Source: Diadophis punctatus similis
Lineage: Eukaryota; Chordata; Lepidosauria; Squamata; Dipsadidae
DNA: 64,000 nt
Direction: 5' to 3'
Assembly (NCBI GenBank): GCA_023053685.1
Contig: JALIGW010000016.1
Span: 9,359,501 to 9,423,500, forward strand
Shown here: piece by piece, positions 32,640 through 44,966 of the stretch
How positions within the stretch are numbered: position 1 is the stretch's first letter
Layout: each line of letters begins with the position of its first letter
Notes under the pieces: generated by a model
What the model was told of the DNA's origin: nothing
The model's database searches: none
The model's input: only the letters and a program-made list of their open reading frames with translations
Made by a program: the position numbers and the translations under genes

Positions 32640-33408
32640 ATGCATGCATGTATTTGTGCCTAAGAGAGATTAAAAAATGCAAGTCTGAAAGGTTAAATAA
32701 GCAGACATGTTAAAATTCTGGTTTGTAGGTCTTAAAGTGGTAGCTGGCATGGCATGGCTTGCTTTTAGTTTCCTGCTGTTAAATTACACATTAAAAGCTA
32801 TCTAAAAATATACTTTTCTGATGCTGCTTTCCTATACAAATAATTAGTGTAGTTGCTATAGAGATATTAGATGATCACAAAGGAGACGGCTCATGTGACA
32901 CCAAAGAAGAGGAAAAAATTATGTGACTTAATCTACTTTAAAAACAAAACAAAACACAACCTCATATTAGCATGCGTATATTCATGCAGAGACTATATAC
33001 TTAAAATGCCATCAGCAAAAGATTTTTCAAATTACAATTCTAGTTTCACTAAGCAATTCTGGGACATTACACTAATTTGCTCAAGAACAAAGCTGAAATG
33101 GCTCCCATTTATTTTAACTAATGTTTTTGAAGTGAGAAAATAGTCAGTCCTTCGGGCAGTTGTTTTCAACATTTTGAAAACAACAGTACTGCATCTTTCT
33201 CTGTAATATTTAGAATTGTACCCTCAACCACTGAAGGAAAGATTATCTTGTGTGCTGCTTATAAACTGGGTTGGCTCATAAATGAAGCAAGATAGTTGAA
33301 GTAAGAAGCGGTGATGAGGCAAGAAAGATTTAGTGTAGAGAAGATACAAAGCCAAGGAAAGGAGATGATTGAAAAAAAAGATGCACATTGGCCATATTTA
33401 ACACACTT
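32640..33408. other. intronic sequence, nothing recognised
   Basis: No supported feature. Confidence 0.5.
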
Positions 33409-34135
33409 ATAACAGAATAACTGAGTTGGAAGGACGTTGGAAGGACCTAGTACAACCCCCTGGTCAAGCAGAAGACCCTATACCAGTGATGGCGAACCTT
33501 TTTTGGTTCGCGTGCCAAAAAGGGGGGGGGATGCGTGGGATCACGTGTGTGCGTGCCCACACCCATAATTCCATGCACCCCCGCGCATGCGCGTATGACC
33601 CCCCCACTCTCAGCATGCATTGGCACACCCATTTTTTGCTCTCTCCAGGCTTCTAGGAGCCTGGGGAGGGCGAAAACGGCCTTCCCCACCCCCTCTGGAG
33701 GCTGGAAACAGCCTGTTTCCTGACTCCCAGTGGGCCCAGAAGGCCCGAAAATCAGCCGGCCGGTGCGCACATGCACGCCGGACCTGAGCTCGCGTGCCCA
33801 CTGATATGGCTCCGCGTGCCACTTGTGGCACCCGTGCCATAGGTTCGCCATCACGGCCCTATACCATCCAAGACAAGTGGCTGTCCAGTCTCTTCTTTAG
33901 AGCCTTCAGTGTTGGAGCATTCACAACTTCTGAAGCCAAGTCATTCCACTGGCTAATTGTTCTCACTGTCAGGAAACTTCTCCTTAGCTCTAGGTTGCAT
34001 TTCTCCTTGATTAGTTTCCATCCATTGCTTCTTGTCCTGCCTTCAGATGCTTTGGAAGGTGGACCCCGTCTTCTTAATGGTAGTCCCTGAAATAGTGGAA
34101 CAGTGCTATCATGTCACCCCTAGTTTTTCTTTTTG
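33409..34135 (-). mobile_element. CR1 LINE 3' fragment
   Basis: CR1 tail at 33409-33480, then coding C-terminus from 33865 ('ggctaattgttctcactgtc', 'tgcttcttgtcctgccttc'); interrupted by the MITE at 33484-33856. Confidence 0.85.
33484..33856. mobile_element. hAT MITE, GATGGCGAACC family, in CR1
   Basis: cagtgatggcgaacc to ggttcgccatcacgg; exact TSD ccctatac at 33476-33483 and 33857-33864. Confidence 0.92.
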
Positions 34136-34312
34136 GGAATAAATTCTACCCAGTTTAAAAATATGCATTATTACTGAAATCTGAAGACTCAGTGGCACAG
34201 AAACGAGTTCAAAACCTCACTCAATCATGAAATCCACCATAACACCCAAATGATTTTGTTAACTGCTCTTTCAGCTGACCACAGAATTATTTTGACAGTA
34301 TATCATTTGTAG

Positions 34313-34628
34313 CAGTGGTCCTCAACTTGTGGGCCTCAGCCACTACAGGGCCATGGCCTATTTACAACTGGGCTGTGTGAGTGGCAGGCCAGCGCGCTTG
34401 CAGCTACACTTGCCCTCGTGGCAGGCACCGGTGCTCACAGGCCCACTCGTGTGAATGGCAGGCGCTGGGGCTCGCAGCTGGCACCAGCATTCGCAGCCCC
34501 ACTCATTTGTGTGAGCCCTCCGCTCACACAAATGAAGTTATGGGTGCGTGCACATGTCCCTGTCCCTCACACAAAATCATCCCCTCTTTCCCCCTTCCTC
34601 TCACGCCAGGCCACCAACGGGAACGCTG
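34313..34628. mobile_element. hAT MITE, CAGTGGTCCTCAAC type
   Basis: Starts cagtggtcctcaactt, ends gggaacgctg; flanks atttgtag and atttatag match at 7 of 8. Interior 'ggcctatttacaactgggc' is typical of this family. Confidence 0.75.
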
Positions 34629-34636
34629 ATTTATAG

Positions 34637-35123
34637 GCAGAGCAGCCCAAGAGAAAGGGAAGCATAGAAGATTTGTTAGTAGACAGCTTTGATAGTACTT
34701 TATGCTACCGTATTTTATTTTCAGACTGTGATTTCAACAATTGGTGTGACTAGCAGAAATGTAACTGATGCGACAGCCATGAAACTGCAATAATAATACA
34801 AGCTTTATTTGTTGACAGTTTGCTTATCAGAGTAACACCAGTATAATTTGCTATGGATAACAATGCGGAACATTTACCCTATCCCGTGCGATGTTTTTAA
34901 CTTGTGTAATGTTTTAAAAGAATACCAGTTATTAACGATGATTTTCATTGAGAATACTTTATAAAACATACTTGTATATGCTCTGGGAAGTTTTAAAGAA
35001 AAAACATCAACAGAAAATGAATATTTCCCAAACCATATCTGGGCATTTTATTTTCTATGATGTACGCTTTATTTGTATTCTGCTGAAATTCCTGTAACCA
35101 TGACAATATAAAAAATGAAATAT
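34637..35123. other. intronic sequence, nothing recognised
   Basis: No supported feature. Confidence 0.5.
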
Positions 35124-35490
35124 AGGTAGTCCTCGACTTAGCGACCATTCAAAGTTATGAGGGAGCTTCCTGGCGGTGCTTACAATTCAATTTTGAAATT
35201 CCAGTGGCTCCCCCTGCGATCATGTGACTGTATGTAAGGCGCTTGGTAACCATCTTGAAATTATGACCACTTGTAGCATCCCATGGTCATGTTTCAGTTT
35301 TGCGGAAAACCAGCATTTACTTTTCCTTTTTGTCAAAACCGATCCTTAGCGAACAATGGGTTTGCTTAACGACCATGGCGTTTGCTTAACAGCCACCACA
35401 AAAAAGCTTGTAAAATCAGATGACCCGATTTACAACTGTCCTGGCTTACAGCCATGATGGGCAGGCTCCTTTACAGTTGCAAGTTGAGGC
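35124..35490 (-). mobile_element. AGGTAGTCCTCGAC repeat
   Basis: Starts aggtagtcctcgacttagcg; contains 'gcgatcatgtgactg' and 'gcttaacgaccatggcg'. The far end is diverged. Confidence 0.7.
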
Positions 35491-35879
35491 TAATCATCAT
35501 TAAACTAAAACCCTCCCAAATCATCATTAAACCAAACTCAGAATGACTGCCCAGTTACCACTGAATTAGCGATTTAACGTCCACTGAAACATAAAGGTTT
35601 CCAGCATTTTTCAGAATGCCACGAGAGAGTGGGCATAATGTCAGGGCACCACCACACGTGGCAACATTTCCACAGGCAGTTTCCAGTTTAGGTTTCTCAT
35701 CAGATCGCTCCCATTTGTTTCTTGCTCCCAGATCACAGCAGTTTAGAACAACCACACATGCCACTCAAAGCAGCTAGCAGAAATATTTGAATGTTTATTA
35801 TGAAAGATCAGCAATCATCAAGTTAAGAGGCAAAATGGCGCAAAAGACAAACAAAGCGCAGGAGAGGCATGAACTATAG
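35491..35879. other. intronic sequence, nothing recognised
   Basis: No supported feature. Confidence 0.4.
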
Positions 35880-36445
35880 GGAAAGATGAACACCCTTTGA
35901 ATGGTGTGGGAGTAAGAATGGATTTCCAGAGGAAAAATTGCAGTCTACAGGAAACAGAAGCACTACTCAGGTGACCCTGAGGACACCAGCTGTCTGCAAG
36001 GAATATAAATCCTTCCATTCCCCACTATCCTGTCAGAGCTGAAGAAGCTTCTTGGATGAGAAGCGAAACATCTTCAAAAGGAAAAACAAGAAAGTTCAGT
36101 TGCCTCCTGAAAAAAGCACCTTGACTTGGATGACTGAGAATCTCTACAGACTTTTAGCTATACAATTTGGGATGGACATCCTTTGAATAGTGTGGGAGAA
36201 GGAATGGATTTCCAGAGGAAAAATTGCAGACTACAGGAGCTCAGGTGACCCTGAGGACACAGATAAACCTCCAAGTGCTTCAGTGGCCCTCAAAAAGGAT
36301 GCAGATTACCAGCTGTCTGCAAGGAAAATAAATCCTTCTATTCCCCACTATTCTGTCAGAGCTGAAGAAGCTTCTTGGATGATAAGTGAAATGTCTTCAA
36401 AAGGAAATACAAGAAAGTCCAGTTGCCTCCTGAATAAAGCACCTT
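35880..36445 (+). mobile_element. Penelope-like 3' tails, direct tandem pair
   Basis: Two head-to-tail copies of about 270-290 bp (from about 35888 and 36178). Each runs 'tggatttccagaggaaaaat' through 'agctgaagaagcttcttgga' to 'cagttgcctcctgaa'. Confidence 0.65.
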
Positions 36446-36948
36446 TAGTACAGGGAAAGATACAAAAGATACACATATGTTATGTAGAAACAGGAGGCTG
36501 AGATTTCTAGTCCTGTCTTGGGCACAGAGAGAACTGGGTGATCTTAGGCCAGACAACTCTGCCAGCCCTAGGAAGAAAACAATGGCAGACTTTGTTCCTT
36601 TGTATTCTGAAGTCTAGCAATAGTTTGTGCAGCCTCACAGCTGCCTTGTTCTGCAGTGCAATGTTCAACCACCATAGAGAAAAAGACTACTGTGCTTTGT
36701 TTCATGCTGTACCAGGCAATGAGTTACTCCCTCTGTCAAAATAAATCTATGGCCCGTAAGTTGACCTCCTATCAGATTTATCTTCACCTCAGGCCAAAAC
36801 TGTACATCCAGTAAGTTTTGGATCATTAGTTACTGAGTAGTTTTAAATAAAAGACATAGCTCTTTTTAAGCATGTACTTAGGTTGGGTTTTTTTTAAACC
36901 GCTGTCTGATATTCCTGGGTTGGCTAACTGACATTTATATTCAGTAGG
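36446..36948. other. intronic sequence, nothing recognised
   Basis: No supported feature. Confidence 0.5.
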
Positions 36949-36956
36949 CTGCCTTT

Positions 36957-37243
36957 CAGGGGTGGGTTTCTCTTACCTTCCCTACCAGTTCGGAAGTGCG
37001 CGCGTCGCATCGGAAGTGCGCGTTGGAAGTGCGCGCCAAATCCAGGTACTGACCCTCTGAGCATGCGCAGAAGCCTTTGCGCATGCGCAGAGAGTTTTTT
37101 GCCATCCGCTTTCAAGCAGCGGCAACTGGGGAACCAGTTCGGGGGCGTGGCAAGCTGGCCTTCACTACCGGTTTGGCGACCGTAGCCAAATTTCCGCCAC
37201 CGGTTCGCGCAAACCGGTCCGAACCAGTAGTAACCTGCCACTG
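36957..37243. mobile_element. hAT MITE, GGTGGGTTTC family
   Basis: caggggtgggtttc to acctgccactg; exact TSD ctgccttt at 36949-36956 and 37244-37251. Contains 'gcgcatgcgcagagagtttt' arms. Confidence 0.87.
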
Positions 37244-37440
37244 CTGCCTTTACTGGCTATGTCTGATCTACTCACAGTTAACCTATAATAATTACTTTTC
37301 TACACTGCAATTTAGAAAGTAGATAAGGCTTGTTACCTATTGGGTTTGATTTTCTTATTTTCATTTCAGTTCTGAGATAGGGGCTAATATCCCAAGATGC
37401 TTTATTTTTTGTTCCTTACTTGGATTATCCACTATATTCA

Positions 37441-37630
37441 AGAGCCGAGGTGGCGCAGTGGTTAAAATGCAGCACTGCAGTTCAGCAGTTCAGCTGTTCA
37501 AATCTCACCGGCTCAAGGTTGACTCACATCCTTCCGAGGTGGGTAAAATGAGGACCCAGATTGTTGGGGGCAATATGCTGAACTCTGTAAACCGCTTAGA
37601 GAGGGCTGTAAAGCACTATGAAGCGGTATA
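37441..37630 (+). mobile_element. tRNA-derived SINE split by a mariner-like element
   Basis: Full head (A-box-like 'ggtggcgcagtggttaaaat', B-box-like 'gttcaaatctcacc') and body to 'gaagcggtata'; the missing 3' end 'agtctaagtgctattgcta' follows at 38570. Confidence 0.88.
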
Positions 37631-38569
37631 TACCATATTTTTTGGAGTATAAGACGCACCTTTTTACCCTCAAAAAGAGGGTGAAAACCTGGGTGCGTCT
37701 TATACACCGAATGCAGCCCCACCCAGCCACCCCCACCCTTTGGCCTCTACCTGCCAGCAATTTACCTCTTTGCAGCAAACAGGGCAGAGCACAAGAAGAG
37801 ATAAACTGCCTCCCGATCTACAGCTGACAGGCTATGGTGGCTGTAATGTAACAAATTGCTGGGAGATAAACTGCTGGCAATATTAGGCTGCTGAAATCAA
37901 AAGGAGGCATGCTATACCTGCTATGGCTCAGAGCTAGAGCTCTTGCCTTACAATCAGGAGGTTGTGAGTTCTATCCTAGGTAGAGGCAGATTCTGTTAAT
38001 ACGTTATTTTGTTAAATGTTTGTAGAGTGTTCAAATTATTAGACTTATTTTTTAAAGACTGCTTTATTATTGTTCTAGACAACTTAACAAAATGAAGAAG
38101 CTTTTTAAAATAAATGCTTGCTCTGAAGAGGCCCAGTGCTATTGTATCTTCTTTTAAATAGCAGAGAATACTTCCAGAAAGCCACATCAATTTTAAAGAT
38201 CTGTAAAAGTATAATCTGAAATGTCCTGTTTTAGTATTAAGTATTAGTATTAAGTATTAGTATTAAAAGAAGGCAGCTGAGAAACACTGACTTAATCATG
38301 GTTGGAGTAGATCTATTTAAATAATTGGGAGGAGTTAGTGTGATTACATTTAAGAAAACTTTCTGGGATTAATATACTGCCATAAATGTACATTTCTCCA
38401 ATTCTTTGCCATTTCTATGAGTCAAGCACACATGCACAGAAATACACAGCAAACAGTGTATATCATCTGTGCTGTTTGTGTTTGGCAAATTGCTGGGAGG
38501 CAGAGGCCTTTTTTCCTTGTTTTCCTCCCCCAAAACTAAGGTGTGTCTTATACTCCGAAAAATACGGTA
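37631..38569. mobile_element. TA-target mariner-like non-autonomous element
   Basis: A 939-bp element with TACCATATTTTTTGGAGTAT and ACTCCGAAAAATACGGTA inverted ends, inserted at a TA inside the SINE. The second inner inverted block 'ggtgcgtcttatacaccgaa' is also shared with 43364-44365. No transposase frame. Confidence 0.85.
37921..37995 (+). mobile_element. short tRNA-headed SINE copy
   Basis: 'gagctcttgccttacaatca', 'gttgtgagttctatcctagg' then stops after 'tagaggcaga'; absent from the sister mariner-like copy at 43364. Confidence 0.6.
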
Positions 38570-39482
38570 AGTCTAAGTGCTATTGCTATATTCAAGCTAT
38601 CTTTTTTTTTTTTTTTGGTCCTCTGCACATACAGTTAGATCCTGACATAGCAGAGGATGTACATCAGGGATGGCCAACTGTGGCAATTTTACAATCTGTG
38701 GACCCAGAATTCCTGAGCTAGCCATGCTGGCTGTAATTAACTATGAGATTATTATTAATGAATAATTAACGATTAATTAATTAAGAAATTAACTATTACT
38801 GCATAAAAGTTATTATATGTTGCTTTCCTTTGTCAATTTCCTGGGTGCGAACAAATATTATTAATAAAAATAAATATTGCAGCTCATCTTTTTTCCTTCA
38901 ATAAAATGATCAAGACTTCATTCCGTATATTTAATTTTCTACTTTTTAAAATTTCAAACTGGAGCCTTTTGTTTTTGCTTGATAGCCCAGGATTATTCTT
39001 AACTGGGTTCTGCAATTTAATTTATTCTTTTTTCTGTTCTTTTTTGCTTTAGAAACACATACATACGTTTTGCACACACATATAGTTAATTGTGGCAGAT
39101 TGGGTTTGCTCTCCTTCCCCAACTCATAGGGGATTTTATCTGCATATTTTGTAGGCAAACAATTTTGCAGGTAAGTATCTTAAGTGCTTCTCCCCAGAGA
39201 TCAACTGACAACCTGCATCAAACCAAAGGCATCTTCTCATATTTAGCAGGTTTTGTTATTTTTTTTTCTTTCTGCAACCCCATTTTGCTCAAAGTTGTAG
39301 CTTAACACTTTTTTCATGTTTTACTCTTTTGTTCTTCAAATAGTTTTCAAATTCCTGGTTGTAATATTCTCCCTGTTATCATACTTTAATCTCTTCATTT
39401 TTATATTGAACTTGTTTTCAGTGTCAACATAGAACACCTTGAATTTCTTAAACACTTCACTCTTACTGGGTATGAGATTGGT
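38570..39482. other. SINE 3' end, half palindrome, then AT-rich intron
   Basis: Holds the displaced SINE end (38570-38590) and half of a hAT palindrome at about 38666-38735 ('cccagaattcctgagctagc'); nothing else recognised. Confidence 0.5.
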
Positions 39483-39597
39483 AGAGGTAGTCTTTGACTT
39501 ATGACCACAATTGTGCCCAAAATTTCCACTGCTAAGCGAGGCAATCGTTAAATGAGTTTTGCCTCATTTTAAGACCTTTTTGCCACAGCACAGGCAG
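39483..39597 (+). mobile_element. AGGTAGTCCTCGAC repeat, left part
   Basis: Left terminus 'aggtagtctttgacttatga'; the right part resumes at about 40570-40642 ('cagtgcggttgtgacttcaa'), so about 1 kb of L2, microsatellite and module sequence separates the halves. Confidence 0.65.
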
Positions 39598-39980
39598 GGC
39601 TGTTTTAACGTAGCTGGGAGGAAGGTACATTAACAAGCCCACCTGAACCCCTGAGTCCAGTTTCACAAGGAGGGACTCACACCCAATAATCTCTGGGGCA
39701 GGGATCCTATGGGCAAGAAGACTCTGATGTGTTATCATTGCCACTCCTCCACCGCTTCCCTGAGGTCACAGCTGATGTAATACCTGAAACCCATCCAGGC
39801 ACATCTCAGAAAGGGGAACACCCCCCTCCGGGCCCAGCCAGGTCTCGGTAATGCATGCCAGGTCTGCTCTCTCTTCCAGGATTAAATCCCGAACGAGAAG
39901 AGCTTTGTTGACAACAGACCTGGCATTAAACAACAGTAGCCTGAGCCCAGGGCCCTGATATACCAAGTCACCAGGAACTC
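39598..39980 (-). pseudogene. L2-type LINE endonuclease fragment, frameshifted
   Basis: Minus strand reads LRLLLFNARSVVNKALLVRD, ERADLACITETWLGPEGGV in one frame (39966-39766), then AMITHQSLLAHRIPAPEIIG, SLLVKLDSGVQVGLLMYLPP in another. The N-A-R-S...NK and TETWL blocks are the start of the APE endonuclease of CR1/L2-group LINEs. No RT follows. Confidence 0.75.
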
Positions 39981-40017
39981 GAGTTGAGCTAGATATCTAT
40001 CACTTTACCTATCAACT

Positions 40018-40270
<253 letters not shown>

Positions 40271-40569
40271 ATTGTCATCATAACAGCCTGGGGGAAAATA
40301 AGGCTTGAGCTACATCATCCATACAAATAGCTAATCTTTGGAGAGGAATCACATATTTTTAAGTGATTGAATCTGCATAGATTTGCATATCATCAAAGAA
40401 ACTTCTGTAGGAATTCAATTTTAAGAAAATTCTCACATGGCCCAGCACACTCCAGCTGATTCATCAAAAGTGTTTCCCCATACTATTTTCTAGATTAATT
40501 TTAAAAGAAAGATAATCACAGTCCCCAGGTTTATATTATAAAAGACATAGCATAGATGGAAAAAGGCAT
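40271..40569 (+). repeat. 300-bp duplicated module, copy A
   Basis: Matches 45722-46023 with roughly a dozen differences (about 96% by eye), e.g. 'gaggaatcacatat', 'cttctgtaggaattcaattt'. Non-coding; preceded by the GATA-type array. Confidence 0.85.
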
Positions 40570-40689
40570 GAGTTACTTTTTTCAGTGCGGTTGTGACTTC
40601 AAATGGTCATTAAACGAATGGTTGTAAATTAAGAACTACCTTTACATGTATATTTCATAGGAATGAAATATGCAATGTACAAGTACATG

Positions 40690-40780
40690 TATATACATGG
40701 GATAGGATTTCCTGCCTAAGCAGGGGGTTGGACTAGAAGACCTCCAAGGTCCCTTCCAATTCTGTTATTCTAATTCTAAT
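40690..40780 (+). mobile_element. CR1 3' tail
   Basis: 'tttcctgcctaagcaggggg', 'gacctccaaggtcccttcc' and an (ATTCT)-like end. Confidence 0.75.
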
Positions 40781-41480
40781 ATTTTAATGTTACAAAGTAG
40801 CTTTTTTCACTCTTCATTTTTATTGGGATTTGATCCCAAATATCTGAAAACTCAAGTTCCATCAGCCGCCTGGCTTATTTGAACTTCCACCTGGGGAAAT
40901 TGTTTCTTGTATTTATTTTTTTTCTTTAGTTAGCAACCCCTTTGTTTCTTGCAAGGACAAACATTCACTCCAGTTGGTAAGTCCTCATTCTTCATTTTCT
41001 TAATAACAGACTTATAGGGTGACCAAAATTTCACAGTATTATTTTTATGCATGCATCCTGTTAATCTGTTTGCTTTAGGCTGAATAAACTTCAGCAAATT
41101 AGTTTCATTGTGCTTTCCTTTTAAAACTACTTGATGGTTCTTTCTTACAGTGCAAAATTGATGCTTGAGCACAATGTCACGGTCACATTGCATAAGATAA
41201 CATATGTAGAGAACATACAAATATGCCTCTTGGAATATCATATCCCTGATTTCTTTAGAATTTATCAGACATTTCACTTATAAAAGTTATAAAATATTAC
41301 CAGCTTAGAACATTGGTGCACACTTTCTTCACTAGGAAGTGGGTATCTACCTCTTCAATACAATGGATAATTAGTAAGAGAATCAAGAAAGCTTTATCTC
41401 CATGTACTTAGAGATAAATTTGGTGCTAAAATATAGATAGCCAGTTGTTAGGATTTCTGTAACCGAACTTCCTTTTTTGT
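40781..41480. other. AT-rich intronic sequence with one unassigned frame
   Basis: A 115-codon minus frame (41277-40930) ends in a cysteine cluster (CPCKKQRGC), but it matches nothing I know and has no promoter or splice support. Confidence 0.4.
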
Positions 41481-41640
41481 AAATATATATCTCTATCTCT
41501 ATCTCTATCTCTATATCTATCTATATCTATAGCTATAGCTATAGCTATATCTATAGCTATAGCTATAGCTATAGCTATAGCTATATCTATATCTATATCT
41601 ATATCCATCCATCCATCCATCCATCCATCCATCCATCCAT
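41481..41640. repeat. (TCTATA/AGCTAT)n and (TCCA)n microsatellite
   Basis: Hexamer ATCTCT/ATAGCT run to about 41603, then nine TCCA units; open frames of alternating D/I/A residues are artefacts. Confidence 0.95.
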
Positions 41641-41908
41641 AAAAATCAGACCAAGAAGAACACTGCTTTTTTACTGCAAATGTTTGATAAAGATGTGACA
41701 CTTGAAAGGGTAGGATCATAAACAGACCCTCCTCTGATGACCTCACTGGACAGGCACATATATAATCTATACTTGGAAAAAAAGTGTAGTTCTTTTCAAA
41801 CTTACACTGGATTACAGTCTAATAAAGTAATCCTTGTTGCAGTTATTCATACTACTGCTACCATTACCACTAATAATATTCAGTGAGATCAAATCCCTTA
41901 AAAGTCAA

Positions 41909-42326
41909 CAGGTAGTCCTTAACTTATGACAGGTTGCTTAGTGACAGTTCAAAGTTATGACAGACCATGAAAAAAACTACTTGTAACCTGGATTTGAGGT
42001 TCCAACAATTGTCCCTCTCCCTGTGGCCCCATAACTGCATTTTGGGTACTTGGCAACCGTCCCACATTTATAGCCATTGGCAGTGTCCCATGGTCATGTG
42101 ACTGAGATTTACAACGTTTTTTGTTGGAAACTGGTTTTTACGTTGGGCTTCTGGTGAAAAGGACCTCATAGCGAACAGTGGGTTCCCTTAACAACCATAC
42201 ACTTGCTTAACAACCACCTCAGAAAAGTCTGTAAAATTGGGTGTGGACATGTGGTGACCCACTTAATCGCCATCATGACTCATGACCAAAATTGCGATTG
42301 TGGTTGTAAATCAAGGACTACCTGTG
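41909..42326 (+). mobile_element. AGGTAGTCCTCGAC repeat, full-length
   Basis: caggtagtccttaacttatg to gtaaatcaaggactacctg; inverted ends intact. Confidence 0.8.
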
Positions 42327-42580
42327 CAGCATTAGGTCTTAAGAATATCTGTTGTATGTGGTTCTGCCCAGGCATATTAATGTTGAACATTAATGTTGAA
42401 CATTAATGTCTAAAGATTCTTTTCATTTTTCCTGTGCACTTTTTTAAAAAAGGCTCACTCCTTCTTTATATAGTCAATGGACGACCAATGGAATAAAATA
42501 TTATTTTCCTTGGACAAAAAAAACCCCTCCCTAAAAATAAAAATAAAAAATAGGAAAATGTCCTTTAATATCAATTAGAA

Positions 42581-42710
42581 CAGGGCTCATCAAACTCTGC
42601 CACTTTAAGACTTGTGGACTTCAATTCCCAGAATTCCCCAGCCAGCTGGCTGGGGAATTCTGGGAGTTGAAGTCCACAAGTCTTAAAGTTGCCAAGTTTG
42701 AAGACTTCTG
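42581..42710. mobile_element. palindromic hAT MITE
   Basis: Mirror arms 'gacttgtggacttcaattcc' and complement around 'cagccagctggctg'; flanks aattagaa and agttagag resemble a worn TSD. Confidence 0.8.
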
Positions 42711-43363
42711 AGTTAGAGAGACTACATAGTGAGAATTGATTGCTGCTTTACATTCCCTTGAAAGTTACTGTCTATGGTTCAGCACATTGCTCTTGTCAGA
42801 CTTTCCCTTCATCCCTAGTTCTCGGAGGACTCCTGCTTTGACTACTAAGTAGGAACTATAGTGTGAAGTTAGAAGGAGAGGGGTTTTTTTTTTAGTTGCC
42901 AGGTGGGCTATCATTAAATCCTGGCTGTGTGTATGTGTTGTTGTTGGTGGTGGTTTTTTTTTAATGACCGTAAGCCTGATAACACCAATTACTTCATAAT
43001 TAGACTCTCGGGAAGGAGAAGCAAGCCCTAGAAGAGCACACTTTAAACAGATGGTGGGATTGCCACTTGGAGTCTCTTTGCCCTCTCCTTCCCCCTTTCT
43101 CTACTCATCCCGGGCTTATCTTCAAAAGCAAACTGCTGTGCAGATCCAGCAGATTTATTTATTTATTAACTAATCAAATGTATATAGCTGCCAATTTCAC
43201 GAGAAGTATCACTGTCTCAGGAAGAGATTGAGGTGTATGCAGAGAAGGAGAGGGCAAAAGAAGGAAAGGAGATGGACGGGTTTTTTTTTTTTTAAAATAG
43301 AAATATTTGTTTTTAAAAAGAAACCTGTTTGAAGAGGTTCTCCGTTTATTTGTTTGCAACAAT
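42711..43363. other. intronic sequence, nothing recognised
   Basis: No supported feature. Confidence 0.5.
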
Positions 43364-44365
43364 TACCGTATTTTTCGGAGTATAAGACACACCTTTTTAC
43401 CCCCAAAAAGAGGGTGAAAACTTGGGTGTGTCTTATACACCGAATGTAGCCCCACCCACCCACCCTCACCCTTTGGCCTCTGTCTTCCAGCAATTTACCT
43501 GCTTGCAGGAAAGAGGGAAAAGCCTGTAAAGCCAAGCAAGTCAGTAGGAGTTTCCCAACGTACAGCTGATTAGGTTTGCCATGTGGGAAAATGAAAGTGA
43601 AACTAACTGCAAAGAGGCAAATAGCTGGGAGAGATTAGACACGGAGGTTTTTATTTTTGCTGAACTGGCTGCAAAGGGGTAAGTGAATAACTATAAATGT
43701 CTGTAGAATGTTCAAATTATTAGACTTATTTTTTAAAGACTGCTTTATTATTGTTCTAGAGCCAGGGGTCTCCAACCTTAGCAACTTTAAGACTTGTGGA
43801 CTTCAACTCCCAGAATTCAACAGCCAGCTTTGTTAGCTTTGCTGGCTGTGGAATTCTGGGAGTTGAAGTCCACAAGTCTTAAAGTTGCCAAGGTTGGAGA
43901 TCCCTGTAAATCTAGACAACTTAACAAAATAAAGAAGCTTTTTAAAATAAATGCTTGCTCTGAAGAGGCCCAATGCTATTGTAACTTCTTTTAAATAATA
44001 GAGAATAATGTATGCTTCCAGAAATTTTAATGAATTTTAACAGCTCTGACCATGTATAGTATGAAATGTAACAGTGTCCTGTTTAGTATTAGAGTTTAGT
44101 TACCTTGGAGTAGATCTATTTAAATAATTGGGAAGAGTTAGTGTGATTACATTTAAGAAAACTTTCTGCCATAATGTACATTTCTCCAATTCTTTGCTAT
44201 TTCTATGGGTCAGGCACACATGCACAGAAATACACAGCAAACAGTGTATATCATCTGTGCTATTTGCTGTTTGCTGTTTGGCAAATTGCTTGGAGGCAGA
44301 GGCCTTTTTTCCTTGTTTTCCTCCCCCAAAACTAAGATGCGTCTTATACTCCGAAAAATACGGTA
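43364..44365. mobile_element. TA-target mariner-like element, second long copy
   Basis: TACCGTATTTTTCGGAGTAT and ACTCCGAAAAATACGGTA ends. Interior aligns with 37631-38569 ('tcaaattattagacttattt', 'cacagcaaacagtgtatatc') apart from a palindromic MITE at 43763-43906 and a diverged central part. Confidence 0.83.
43763..43906. mobile_element. palindromic hAT MITE inside a mariner-like copy
   Basis: caggggtctccaacc to ggttggagatccctg; the matching position of the sister element (about 38077) is an empty 'gttctagacaactt' site. Confidence 0.85.
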
Positions 44366-44611
44366 CTTATAACAAACAGTCCCAGTCCAAATTCCTTCTC
44401 TTGTATTGCAGCTATTAGAACGAAAGAGAGGAACTTTCCGTTGGCTTCTAGCTTCCATTGGGGATGGTTTGCTTGTGTCTTTGATTAGGAAAAAAGATTG
44501 AATCTGGGTTTCTCATTTATTTATTTGTTTCTTTATTTATTCAATTTCAAAAGCACCCATCTCACTCAGCGACTCCGGTTGACTTACAATTCAATTGTTT
44601 TGAACCCCACC
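44366..44611. other. intronic sequence, nothing recognised
   Basis: No supported feature. Confidence 0.4.
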
Positions 44612-44905
44612 CAGAGGTGGGTTCCTCCCTGTTCGGAATGGTTCACCTGAACCGGTAGCAACCTGCTGGTGACGTCACGATGACGTCACAGAACCGGATC
44701 AGTCGGTGCCGGTCCGTGGAGGCTGACATCTTTTTTGGGAATTTTTTTAAATTTTTTTTATTTTTTTGAAAAAAAAATTGGGGGGGAATTTTTTTCAGCT
44801 TTTTTTCTTTTGCGCATTCATAGAAGCCAAGTCCCCGGCACTGTGCATGCGTTGCCATCTTGTTTTCTGCTTTTTTTTGAATTTTTTCTGATTTTTTGCT
44901 ACTGC
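44612..44905. mobile_element. GGTGGGTTCC hAT MITE, right end unclear
   Basis: Starts cagaggtgggttcctcc, then 'gaaccggtagcaacctgctg' and a T-rich middle; no clear right TIR or TSD. Confidence 0.5.
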
Positions 44906-44966
44906 ACATGCAGTATATATAAACTTTATTTATCTATTTATCTATCTATCTATCTATCATCTATCT

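Noticed and set aside
40930..41277. 115-codon minus frame with a cysteine cluster
   Set aside because: No recognised domain, promoter, splice site or neighbour support; lies in an intron. Listed as unassigned only.
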